Assembly (NCBI RefSeq): GCF_004364315.1
Contig: NZ_SOBR01000005.1
Span: 62,001 to 126,000, forward strand
Reading direction: 5' to 3'
Source of the DNA: Chromohalobacter marismortui
Lineage (GTDB): Bacteria; Pseudomonadota; Gammaproteobacteria; Pseudomonadales; Halomonadaceae
DNA length: 64,000 nt
Shown here: in pieces, positions 26,871 through 34,765 of the stretch
Position numbering within the stretch: position 1 is the stretch's first letter
Layout: the number at the start of each line of letters is the position of its first letter
The notes under the pieces: generated by a model
Database searches by the model: none
Seen by the model: the letters and a program-made list of their open reading frames with translations, nothing else
What the model was told of the DNA's origin: nothing
Program-made: the position numbers and the translations under genes

Positions 26871-29222
26871 ATGGCACACCCACTCAAGGATGACGAACTG
26901 CACGGCAAGCAGGGCAAACACGATGCACCCGGCGGCGGCTGGCAGTCGATCCGGGCCACCGAGACGCATTTCCTGCGCGAGAAAGTGCCCTTCAAGGGCA
27001 ACGCCTTGATGCTCAAGATCAATCAGCCCAAGGGCGGGTTCGAGTGCCCGAGTTGCGCCTGGCCCAATCCGGCCAAACCCGGCCCGGCGGAGTTCTGCGA
27101 GAACGGTGCCAAGGCAGTGGCGTGGGAAGCCACGGCGGCACGCACCACGCCGGAGTTCTTCGCCAGCCACACGGTTTCCGAGTTGCTCGACTGGTCGGAT
27201 CATGCCCTCGAGAAGCAGGGCCGCCTGACCCACCCGATGCGCTACAACGCCACCACGGACAAATACGACCCCATCGACTGGGAAACCGCCTATCGCGAGA
27301 TCGGCGAGCGCGTCGCGTCCTTTGACCCGACGCGCGTCGAACTCTACACCTCGGGACGCACCTCCAACGAGGCCGCCTTTCTATGGCAGCTCTACGGGCG
27401 GATGATCGGCACCCACAACTTCCCCGACTGCTCCAACATGTGCCACGAGACCACCACCGTGGCGCTGCCGCAGAGTATCGGCGTGGGCAAGGCGACCACC
27501 ACGCTGGAGGACTTCGAACACGCCGACTGCATCTTCCTGTTCGGCCAGAACGCCGGCACCAACAGTCCGCGCATGATGGGCCTGCTCCACGAGGCGCGCC
27601 TGCGTGGCGCCGAGGTCATCACCTTCAACCCGCTGCGCGAGCGGGCACTGGTCAAGTTCGCCAACCCCCAGACGCCCAGGGACATGCTCACCAATCACGG
27701 CGTGCCGATCAGCTCGCAGTATCATCAGGTGCGCATCGGCGGCGACATCGCCGCGATCCAGGGCATCTGCAAGCGCATCCTCGAGGTCGACGACGAAGCC
27801 CGCGACAAAGACGGTGAGCGCGTCATCGATCATGACTTCATCGATATGCACACCGAGGGCTTCGCGAGGTTTGCCGATCACTGCCGCAACCTGCCGTGGG
27901 AGCGTATCGAGCGCCACAGCGGTCTCGAACGAGCGGCGCTCGAGCAAGCCGCCGCGGCCTGGATGAAGGCCGAGCGGGTGATCTGCTGCTGGGGCATGGG
28001 CATCACCCAGCACATGCGTGGCGGCGACAATGTCCACCAGCTTCTCAACCTGCTGCTGATGGGTGGCCATATCGGCCGGCGCGGCGCCGGCGCCTGCCCG
28101 GTGCGCGGCCATTCCAACGTCCAGGGGGACCGTACCGTGGGCATCTTCCACAAGTCCGGCGAGGCGTTCCTGGCGAAGATGGACGAGATCTTCGGCATCG
28201 ACTGCCGTCGCGAACACGGCCACGACGTGGCGCTCTGCTGCGAGGCCATCCTGCGCGACGAGGTGGACGCCTTCCTCGGCATGGGCGGGAACTTCTTCCG
28301 CGCAATTTCGGATCAGGCCCGCGTCGCCGCCCGCGTCAAGCACATTCCGCTCACCGTGCAGATCGCCACCAAGCTCAACCGCAGCCACCTGATCCACGGC
28401 AAGGCGGCCTACCTGCTGCCGGCGCTGGCCCGCACCGAGAGGGACATTCAGGCCGGCGTCGAGCAGACCATCACCATCGAAGATGGCATGTGCAACGTGC
28501 AAGCCTCGACCGGCGCACTGGCGCCGGCGTCACCGCATTTACGGTCGGAAGTCGCCATCGTCGCCGGGCTAGCGCGTGCCACACTCACGCCCAATCCCAA
28601 GGTCGACTGGGAATGGCTCGCCGAAGATTACGCCCGCATCCGCGACAAGATCGAAGCGACCCAGCCGGACACCTTCTACGACTTCAATGCCCGGCTCGCC
28701 GCGACCGGGGTGTTCCATCTCGATATCGCCGCCCGCGATCGAATCTGGAACACCGATTCCGGCAAGGCGCACTTTCTTTTCCCCGAAGAGCACTTGACCG
28801 AGGATGAGTCCACGCCCGATGACACGCATTTTCAGTTGCTCTCGATCCGCGGCCATGACCAGTACAACACCACCGTGTATTCGTACGACGATCGCTACCG
28901 GGACATTTACGGCACCCGCATGGTGCTGATGATGAACCCCGCCGACATCGAGAAGCACCGTTTCGAGGCCGGCAACAAGGTCACGCTGAAAGCGGTGAGC
29001 GACGATGGCATCGAACGTCGGGTCTCGGGCTTCAAGATCATCGCCTATGACCTGCCGCAGAACTGCCTCGGTGCCTACTACCCTGAGGTCAACGATCTCA
29101 TCCCCGTCGGCAACCGGGACCAGCAGAGCAACACCATCGCCGGCAAGTCGATCCCGGTGACGCTCGCGTTGATGAGCACGCAGGAAGTGGAAGCGGAAAC
29201 CGGCCTGCTCGCCACAGGCTGA
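26871..29222 (+). CDS. FdhF/YdeP-family molybdopterin oxidoreductase
   Basis: 783 residues, the usual size for this family. Near the N-terminus the pair Cys59/Cys62 (ECPSCAWP) replaces the four-Cys iron-sulfur motif of true formate dehydrogenases. Cys191 in NMCHETTTVAL sits where formate dehydrogenases carry the Mo-ligating Cys or selenocysteine. bis-MGD binding motifs follow (FLFGQNAGTNSPRMM; GGHIGRRGAGACPVRGHSNVQGDRTVG) and the C-terminal molybdopterin dinucleotide domain begins near residue 650 (FQLLSIRGHDQYNTTVYSYDDRYR). E. coli YdeP is linked to acid resistance, but its reaction is unknown. It stands alone, between two terminators. Confidence 0.9.
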   Translation: MAHPLKDDELHGKQGKHDAPGGGWQSIRATETHFLREKVPFKGNALMLKINQPKGGFECPSCAWPNPAKPGPAEFCENGAKAVAWEATAARTTPEFFASHTVSELLDWSDHALEKQGRLTHPMRYNATTDKYDPIDWETAYREIGERVASFDPTRVELYTSGRTSNEAAFLWQLYGRMIGTHNFPDCSNMCHETTTVALPQSIGVGKATTTLEDFEHADCIFLFGQNAGTNSPRMMGLLHEARLRGAEVITFNPLRERALVKFANPQTPRDMLTNHGVPISSQYHQVRIGGDIAAIQGICKRILEVDDEARDKDGERVIDHDFIDMHTEGFARFADHCRNLPWERIERHSGLERAALEQAAAAWMKAERVICCWGMGITQHMRGGDNVHQLLNLLLMGGHIGRRGAGACPVRGHSNVQGDRTVGIFHKSGEAFLAKMDEIFGIDCRREHGHDVALCCEAILRDEVDAFLGMGGNFFRAISDQARVAARVKHIPLTVQIATKLNRSHLIHGKAAYLLPALARTERDIQAGVEQTITIEDGMCNVQASTGALAPASPHLRSEVAIVAGLARATLTPNPKVDWEWLAEDYARIRDKIEATQPDTFYDFNARLAATGVFHLDIAARDRIWNTDSGKAHFLFPEEHLTEDESTPDDTHFQLLSIRGHDQYNTTVYSYDDRYRDIYGTRMVLMMNPADIEKHRFEAGNKVTLKAVSDDGIERRVSGFKIIAYDLPQNCLGAYYPEVNDLIPVGNRDQQSNTIAGKSIPVTLALMSTQEVEAETGLLATG

Positions 29223-29233
29223 GCGCACCTAGA

Positions 29234-29284
29234 CCGCCACGTTCGAGGTCGCGACACCCCTCGAGCGTGGCGGCATGACGTTTT
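29234..29284 (+). terminator. Terminator after the YdeP-like gene
   Basis: A 15-bp stem (CCGCCACGTTCGAGG / CCTCGAGCGTGGCGG, one T-G pair, ten-base loop) followed shortly by GTTTT at 29280-29284. Confidence 0.85.
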
Positions 29285-29414
29285 CCATCATGCCGAGTGC
29301 AGAAAATTCCTGCCTCTCGCGCATCTTTTTCATCGTGACCCGATGCTATTTTTAAAACACTAAAAATACACTTTAGATTAAATCTGCAACACATTAGAAC
29401 CAATATAATCATTA

Positions 29415-29443
29415 TTGACATAAACTCTCACACCCCCTTAAAT
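29415..29443 (+). promoter_or_regulatory. Probable sigma-70 promoter of the pabBC-pabA-aurF operon
   Basis: TTGACA at 29415-29420, a 17-base spacer, then TTAAAT at 29438-29443, within about 130 bases of AT-rich DNA that contrasts with the GC-rich surroundings. An 11-bp dyad AGATTAAATCT lies just upstream at 29375-29385 and is a possible operator. Confidence 0.6.
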
Positions 29444-29475
29444 AAAAATATAATTAAATTCCAAGGGGCAGGGCG

Positions 29476-31365
29476 ATGCAGCAACTCAAAGAGCAACAAG
29501 ACGACAATGTATTCATACTTCTCGAAAACACGCGTTGCTCGAGCGGCCATCGTGCTTCGTTATTGTTCGAACGCCCTGAATACGAAGTCATCTGTTACCG
29601 CAACGACGCCCTGCAGGGTGCGCTGCGCGAGCTCGATGAGTTACGTGGGCAAGGCTATTATGTCTGCGGCTATCTCGCCTACGAAGCGGGTTACGCGCTT
29701 GCCGACAAGCCGGATTTCAAGTTTTGCAAGCGCGCCCATAGCGATACCCCACTCATGCATTTCTATGCGTTTCGCGATGTACGCCGCTTGTCGCAGCACC
29801 AGGCCAGCCGATTTCTCGAAGCGCACACACACGACACGACACCGGCGGCTCTTCGCCACCTGACTCTCAACGCACGACGCGAAGAATACCTCGATAATAT
29901 CGACAAGATAAAATCCTATATTCGCGAAGGCGATACTTACCAGGTCAATTACACACTTAAATATCGCTTCGAATACCAGGGTGCCCCCATCGCGCTGTAT
30001 CGCAAACTGCGCAGTCGCCAAAAAGTCGAGTTCGGCGGATTGCTCAATTTTCCCGAATACTCGGTACTCTCATTATCACCGGAACTCTTTCTGCGCAAGC
30101 AAGGCACGGCACTCGAATCCAAGCCCATGAAAGGCACCTTCCCGCGCGGCGCCTCGGTCGAAGAGGATACCGATATTCTCGACACGATGCGCCACGACAT
30201 GAAGACACGCTCCGAAAACGTGATGATCGTCGATTTGCTGCGCAACGACGTTAGCCGCGTCGCCTCGCCAGGCTCCGTGGCGGTCAAGAATCTGTTCGAG
30301 ATACAGACATTCGAGACACTGCATCAGATGATTTCCACGGTGACCGGCAGGATCGCTCCCGATGCCAGGATCGAGCATATCTTCCGCGAACTGTTTCCGT
30401 GCGGCTCGATTACCGGTGCGCCCAAGATACGTACGATGCAGATCATCGAAGAGCTGGAACGCGAACCGCGCGGCGTCTATACCGGCGCAATCGGCTACCT
30501 GACCCCTAACAACGATTTCTGTTTCAACGTGCCCATCCGCACCTGCATCGCATATGCCAACGGTCACGCGGAGATGGGCATTGGCGGCGGCGTGCTTCAT
30601 GAGTCCGACCCCGAGGCCGAATACGCGGAATGCCTGCTCAAGGCACGTTTCTTGAGCGGGCTCAATCAGGACCTGCAGCTCTTCGAAACGATGCGCTATT
30701 CCAACGCCGAGGCGCGCATCGAGCATCTCGAGAACCATCTGCAGCGTCTGACGCGCTCGGCGCACGATTTGCATTTCGCCTTCGAAGGGCCACGCGTGCG
30801 ACATGCGCTCGACGAGGCCATCGACGGACTCGGTCACGACACAAGGGTGCGCCTGTCCCTGGCCCATGATGGCCAGTTCGACATCGTCACCACGCCGCTA
30901 GGGCCCGAGAGCGAAGCGCCGTCGGCAGCGCAACTAGGCATGAGTACCCATATCATCGATCAGCATGCCTTCCTGCTGCATTACAAGACCAGCGCACGCG
31001 ATGTCTACGACAGCGAGTATCGGAGACATCAAGAGCAAGGCGATTACGACGTCGCCTTCCTCAATCGAGAAGGCCGCGTAACCGAAGCCAGCCGTCACAA
31101 CTTGTTCATCGAAAAGGATGGCATGCTGCTGACACCACCGCTCGACGAAGGCGTGCTTCCCGGCATCGCCCGCGAAACGCTCATCGCAGCGAGTTGCGAG
31201 CGCTGTTGCGAGCGCCCGATCACACCGCGGGATCTACTCGATGCCGACGCCATATGGCTCACCAACGCGGTGCGTGGCGTCGTTCCCGTCATGCTCAGCG
31301 AACAAGCCATACACACCCTGACTGCCTGGGTCGGCCAGGAGGCAACCTATGCTGTGTCTCATTGA
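29476..31365 (+). CDS. pabBC: Aminodeoxychorismate synthase I / aminodeoxychorismate lyase fusion (PabB-PabC)
   Basis: 629 residues in two parts. Residues 1 to about 395 are a chorismate-binding enzyme: DLLRNDVSRVASPGSVAV, LFPCGSITGAPKIRTMQIIEELE, and GGGVLHESDPEAEYAECLLKA. The motif SKPMKGTFPRG has Lys219 where aminodeoxychorismate synthases have Lys and anthranilate synthases have Ala, so the product is 4-amino-4-deoxychorismate. Residues from about 396 are a PLP-dependent lyase of the BCAT class IV fold, with the PLP Lys in HYKTSARDVYD and the GRVTEASRHNLF loop, releasing p-aminobenzoate and pyruvate. Such fusions are known in folate synthesis and in natural-product clusters. It starts a three-gene operon with pabA (17-base overlap) and an AurF-type oxygenase. 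Confidence 0.93.
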   Translation: MQQLKEQQDDNVFILLENTRCSSGHRASLLFERPEYEVICYRNDALQGALRELDELRGQGYYVCGYLAYEAGYALADKPDFKFCKRAHSDTPLMHFYAFRDVRRLSQHQASRFLEAHTHDTTPAALRHLTLNARREEYLDNIDKIKSYIREGDTYQVNYTLKYRFEYQGAPIALYRKLRSRQKVEFGGLLNFPEYSVLSLSPELFLRKQGTALESKPMKGTFPRGASVEEDTDILDTMRHDMKTRSENVMIVDLLRNDVSRVASPGSVAVKNLFEIQTFETLHQMISTVTGRIAPDARIEHIFRELFPCGSITGAPKIRTMQIIEELEREPRGVYTGAIGYLTPNNDFCFNVPIRTCIAYANGHAEMGIGGGVLHESDPEAEYAECLLKARFLSGLNQDLQLFETMRYSNAEARIEHLENHLQRLTRSAHDLHFAFEGPRVRHALDEAIDGLGHDTRVRLSLAHDGQFDIVTTPLGPESEAPSAAQLGMSTHIIDQHAFLLHYKTSARDVYDSEYRRHQEQGDYDVAFLNREGRVTEASRHNLFIEKDGMLLTPPLDEGVLPGIARETLIAASCERCCERPITPRDLLDADAIWLTNAVRGVVPVMLSEQAIHTLTAWVGQEATYAVSH

Positions 31366-31969
31366 TAACTACGATTCGTTTACTTACAACATCGTGTCCT
31401 ACCTCAACCAATTGGGTACTCAGCCCTGGATCGTCAAGAACGATGCGATGACGCTGGATGAGCTGGCAGACCACGCCATAGAGGGCATTCTGATCTCGCC
31501 GGGCCCCTGCACGCCATCGCAGTCCGGCATCACCCTCGAGGTCATCAAGGCCTACGCGGGCAAGGTCCCGATTCTGGGCATCTGTTTGGGCCATGAAGCG
31601 ATTGCCGAAGCATTCGGGGGACATATCGCACATGCACGCGAGGTCATGCACGGCAAGGTGTCACTCGTTAATCACGACGGCCGCGGCGTGTTCACCGGCG
31701 TCAGCCAACCGGTGCGCGTGACCCGCTACCACTCGCTGATCGTCACCCGCCAGTGCATGCCGGCCGACTTCGAGATCAGCGCCTGGACCTGTGACGCCGA
31801 GGGCAACATCGAGGACGTCATGGGCATTCGTCACCGCCACCTGGATATCGAAGGCGTGCAGTTTCATCCCGAGTCCATCCTCACCGAGCATGGCCATCTC
31901 ATGCTGGCGAACTTCCTCCGCCGACTCGAACGACATCACCCACCGCTAGAGCGAGTGGCTGGTTTCTAG
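31349..31969 (+). CDS. pabA: Glutamine amidotransferase subunit of aminodeoxychorismate synthase
   Basis: 206 residues of the class I glutamine amidotransferase fold: LIDNYDSFTYNIVSYL at the start, oxyanion region ISPGPCTPSQSG, nucleophile Cys79 in LGICLGHEAIAEAFGG, and the His-Glu pair in VQFHPESILTEHG. It supplies ammonia from glutamine to the PabB domain. PabA and TrpG are hard to separate by sequence; the partner gene decides for PabA. An AGGAGG site lies inside the end of pabBC, giving tight coupling. Confidence 0.93.
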   Translation: MLCLIDNYDSFTYNIVSYLNQLGTQPWIVKNDAMTLDELADHAIEGILISPGPCTPSQSGITLEVIKAYAGKVPILGICLGHEAIAEAFGGHIAHAREVMHGKVSLVNHDGRGVFTGVSQPVRVTRYHSLIVTRQCMPADFEISAWTCDAEGNIEDVMGIRHRHLDIEGVQFHPESILTEHGHLMLANFLRRLERHHPPLERVAGF

Positions 31970-31994
31970 ATAGCTCTTTCAAGGAAAGCGCCAC

Positions 31995-32930
31995 ATGTAC
32001 ACCACTACCGCCCACCCAACGAAGGCCAGCGAAAGCGAGATCCTCGCGCGCCTCACCGAGAGCTGGAACCAGCGCGTCGCGGTGCGCAAGACACGACTCG
32101 ATCTGAGCGAATATTACGACACCCGCGCGCCGGATTTTCCGCCATCGATGGTGCCCTTCTGGGACGATCCGCGTTTTCAGGCCATCGACGACGCCGACAA
32201 ACGCCGCATGCTGGCCGGCGCCTGGATCAACTACAACGAGAAGACGATCTTCGTCGAGGACAAGATCATCAACCCCATGTGCTCGCTGCTGCTGCAGGAT
32301 GCGTTGCCCGGCGTAGGCGATAGCGTCACCAAGAAGGCCATCGCCCAGACGCAGGTCGACGAGCAGTTCCATATCCTGATGTGTCTGGAAGTCTGCGACT
32401 GCGCGCGTCGCCAGCACCGCCTCCAGGACCTGCGCATTCCCACGCCGCTGCTCGAGCAACGCATGGAGACAGCGCTTTCCAAGGCGGACAACGAACGTGA
32501 GTTCGCACTGATCCGCATGGCCTACGCCACTGTGGCCGAGATGACCATTAACGTGTTTTTGAAACGTCTTTCACAGGATCGCAGCATCCAACCACTCAAC
32601 CGTCTGAACACCGAACTTCACCGCCAGGACGAAGCCTCGCATGCGGCCATTTTCGGTGAGCTCGCCCGTGCCGTTTACGAGCGTCTCGGGGCCGGACAGC
32701 AAGCCATCTTTCGGGCCCACTTGCTACGCGCCATCGACGACTTCATCGAACTCGACGTGGGATTCTGGCGCGCCATTCTCGACTACCTGGCGATTCCCGA
32801 ACGCGAGAGCATACTGCGCGACATGGCCTCGAAGAGCCGCACGAAGCGCTCACTTCGCGATTACAGCGCACTGGTCAAACTGTTGCGGCAGATCGGCATT
32901 CACGAGGGATCGAGCGTCGTTTTCCAATAA
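31995..32930 (+). CDS. AurF-like diiron arylamine N-oxygenase
   Basis: 311 residues, the length of the AurF family. All seven iron ligands of the Streptomyces p-aminobenzoate N-oxygenase AurF have counterparts with nearly the same spacing: Glu88, Glu123-x2-His126 (DEQFH), Glu182, His209, Glu213-x2-His216 (ELHRQDEASH). AurF and CmlI oxidise aryl amines to hydroxylamines, nitroso and nitro compounds with oxygen. Placed 25 bases after pabA, in an operon that makes p-aminobenzoate, the natural substrate is probably p-aminobenzoate, giving p-hydroxylamino- or p-nitrobenzoate. The ligand set is seen in the sequence, the family chemistry is established, and the substrate is inferred. The start has AAGGAAA. 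Convergent with cysI across a terminator. Confidence 0.88.
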   Translation: MYTTTAHPTKASESEILARLTESWNQRVAVRKTRLDLSEYYDTRAPDFPPSMVPFWDDPRFQAIDDADKRRMLAGAWINYNEKTIFVEDKIINPMCSLLLQDALPGVGDSVTKKAIAQTQVDEQFHILMCLEVCDCARRQHRLQDLRIPTPLLEQRMETALSKADNEREFALIRMAYATVAEMTINVFLKRLSQDRSIQPLNRLNTELHRQDEASHAAIFGELARAVYERLGAGQQAIFRAHLLRAIDDFIELDVGFWRAILDYLAIPERESILRDMASKSRTKRSLRDYSALVKLLRQIGIHEGSSVVFQ

Positions 32931-32952
32931 CACGGCACCCCGCGACAGGAGA

Positions 32953-32986
32953 CCATGCCTTGGCGCACCCAGGCGCCAAGGCATGG
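32953..32986. terminator. Bidirectional terminator between aurF-like gene and cysI
   Basis: Perfect 14-bp inverted repeat CCATGCCTTGGCGC / GCGCCAAGGCATGG with a six-base loop in the 94 bases separating the two convergent genes. No long T-run on either side. Confidence 0.7.
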
Positions 32987-33024
32987 TGGCTGACGACATA
33001 GTGGAAGCAAGGCTGAGCGCCGGC

Positions 33025-34755
33025 TCAGCGCGCGTGGAATTCTCGTCCGGCCAGGGTCGGGGCGATCACGCCTGCACGCACCACGAAGTCGCCGAAGGGC
33101 TCGCCCGCCTCGCGTTCGGTGGCGTAACGCTGGATCAATGGCGTGAGCTCCTCGAGAATGGTCGCCTCGTCGATGTTCTCGCGGTAGAGCTTGTTGAGGC
33201 GCTCACCGGCGAAACCGCCCCCTAGATAGAGGTTGTAACGTCCCAGGGTCTTGCCCACGAAGCCGATTTCCGCCAGATAAGGCCGTGCGCAGCCGTTGGG
33301 GCAACCCGTCATGCGCACCACGATGGCGTCGTCGTCGAGTCCCGCGTCATGCATGATCGCGTCCAGACGGTCGATCAGCGAGGGCAGGTAGCGTTCGCTT
33401 TCGGCCATCGCCAGACCGCAGGTGGGGAAGGCCACACAGGCCATCGCATGACGACGCAGCGGCGTCGCCTCGACCGTCATCCGGTAGCGATCCAACAGCT
33501 CGTCGATGATCTCGCACCGCGTCTCGGGAACCTGGGTGATGATCAGGTTCTGGTTGGTGGTCAGCACGATATCGCCATCGTGCGCCTGGGCGATCTCGCG
33601 CATGCCCGTCATGAGCTGCGGCCCGCCATCGACATCCGCCAGGCGTCCGTTCTGAACGAACAATCCGTAATGCCAGAGACCGTCATCGCCCTGATACCAG
33701 CCGAGTCGGTCGCCGTTATGGGTGAGCGGCAACTCGCGAGCCGGCGACAATGCTTCCTCCAGATACTCCTCGACGCGCTCGCGAAAGCCCTCGACACCCA
33801 GCGCTTCGACGGTATATTTGAGACGCGCCTGCTTGCGGTCTTGACGATTGCCGTGATCGCGCTGCACCAGCATGATCGCCTCCGACACGGCAGCCACACG
33901 ATCAGGCGTACAGTAGCCGACGATGTCGGAAAGCCGCGGGAAGGTCGCGGGCTCCCCATGCGTCATGCCCATGCCGCCCCCGATGCAGACATTGAACCCC
34001 TGTAGCTCGCCCGCCTGGACGTCGGCGATGAAGCCGACATCGTGGGCGAAGACATCGACATCGTTTTCAGGCGGAATCGCCAGCGCGACCTTGAACTTGC
34101 GCGGCAGATAATGCCGCGTATAGAGCGGCTCGACCTCGTCGTCGGTTTCCTGGGGGCCCCCCGCCACGCGCTCCTCGCCGAGGAAAATCTCGTGATACGC
34201 CCGAGTGCGCGGCAGCAGGCGAGTGCTGACCTCATGCGCGAGGTCATAGACCTGACGATGTACCGCAGAGCGGTGTGGGTTGGCGGTGCAGATCACATTG
34301 CGATTGACGTCGCCACAGGCGGCGATGGTGTCCATCATGGCCTTGTCCAGCGCCTGCAGGTGCCCGCGCAGGTGTTCCTTGAACACGCCGTGATACTGAA
34401 AGGTCTGACGCGTGGTGATGCGCAGCGTGCCATTGGCATAACGCTTGGCGTTATCGTCCAGCGTCAGCCACTGCTCAGGGGATACGCGCCCACCGGGCAG
34501 GCGCAGACGCACCATGAACGAATACAACGGTTCCAGCTTGCGATGGCGACGGTCGTCGCGTACATCGCGGTCATCCTGCTGATAGAAGCCATGGAACTTG
34601 GTCAGCTGCGTATCCGCCTCGTTGACCGCGCCGGTGGCGCGGTCCGCCAGGCTCTCTTCGAGAGTGCCGTAAAGATAGTGACTCTCGACCTTGAGTCGTT
34701 CATTGGGGTGCAGCTCGTCGAGCGACACGTCACGCATCTTGGCGATGATATCCAT
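33025..34755 (-). CDS. cysI: NADPH-sulfite reductase hemoprotein (beta subunit)
   Basis: 576 residues, standard length. The siroheme-[4Fe-4S] ligands are present as C-x5-C (CVAFPTC) and C-x3-C (CPNGC). Two ferredoxin-reductase-like repeats are visible, and DDRDVRDDRRHRKLEPLYSFMVR matches the CysI N-terminal region. With CysJ it reduces sulfite to sulfide in cysteine synthesis. The start at 34755 has GAGGAGG; the longer in-frame start at 34845 would run into cysJ. It follows cysJ by ten bases. Confidence 0.95.
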   Translation of the reverse strand: MDIIAKMRDVSLDELHPNERLKVESHYLYGTLEESLADRATGAVNEADTQLTKFHGFYQQDDRDVRDDRRHRKLEPLYSFMVRLRLPGGRVSPEQWLTLDDNAKRYANGTLRITTRQTFQYHGVFKEHLRGHLQALDKAMMDTIAACGDVNRNVICTANPHRSAVHRQVYDLAHEVSTRLLPRTRAYHEIFLGEERVAGGPQETDDEVEPLYTRHYLPRKFKVALAIPPENDVDVFAHDVGFIADVQAGELQGFNVCIGGGMGMTHGEPATFPRLSDIVGYCTPDRVAAVSEAIMLVQRDHGNRQDRKQARLKYTVEALGVEGFRERVEEYLEEALSPARELPLTHNGDRLGWYQGDDGLWHYGLFVQNGRLADVDGGPQLMTGMREIAQAHDGDIVLTTNQNLIITQVPETRCEIIDELLDRYRMTVEATPLRRHAMACVAFPTCGLAMAESERYLPSLIDRLDAIMHDAGLDDDAIVVRMTGCPNGCARPYLAEIGFVGKTLGRYNLYLGGGFAGERLNKLYRENIDEATILEELTPLIQRYATEREAGEPFGDFVVRAGVIAPTLAGREFHAR

Positions 34756-34765
34756 GTCGGCCTCC

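Noticed and set aside
27381-28502. Open frame of 373 codons on the minus strand
   Set aside because: Antisense to the YdeP-like gene in the frame that mirrors codon positions; no recognisable domain.
29449-29454. Perfect TATAAT in the pab leader
   Set aside because: It lies 28 bases after TTGACA and has no -35 at proper spacing; TTAAAT at 29438 fits better as the -10.
31349-31969. Reading the pab pair as anthranilate synthase (trpE/trpG)
   Set aside because: The partner has Lys in the PMKGT motif and a fused PabC lyase domain, both specific to the p-aminobenzoate pathway.
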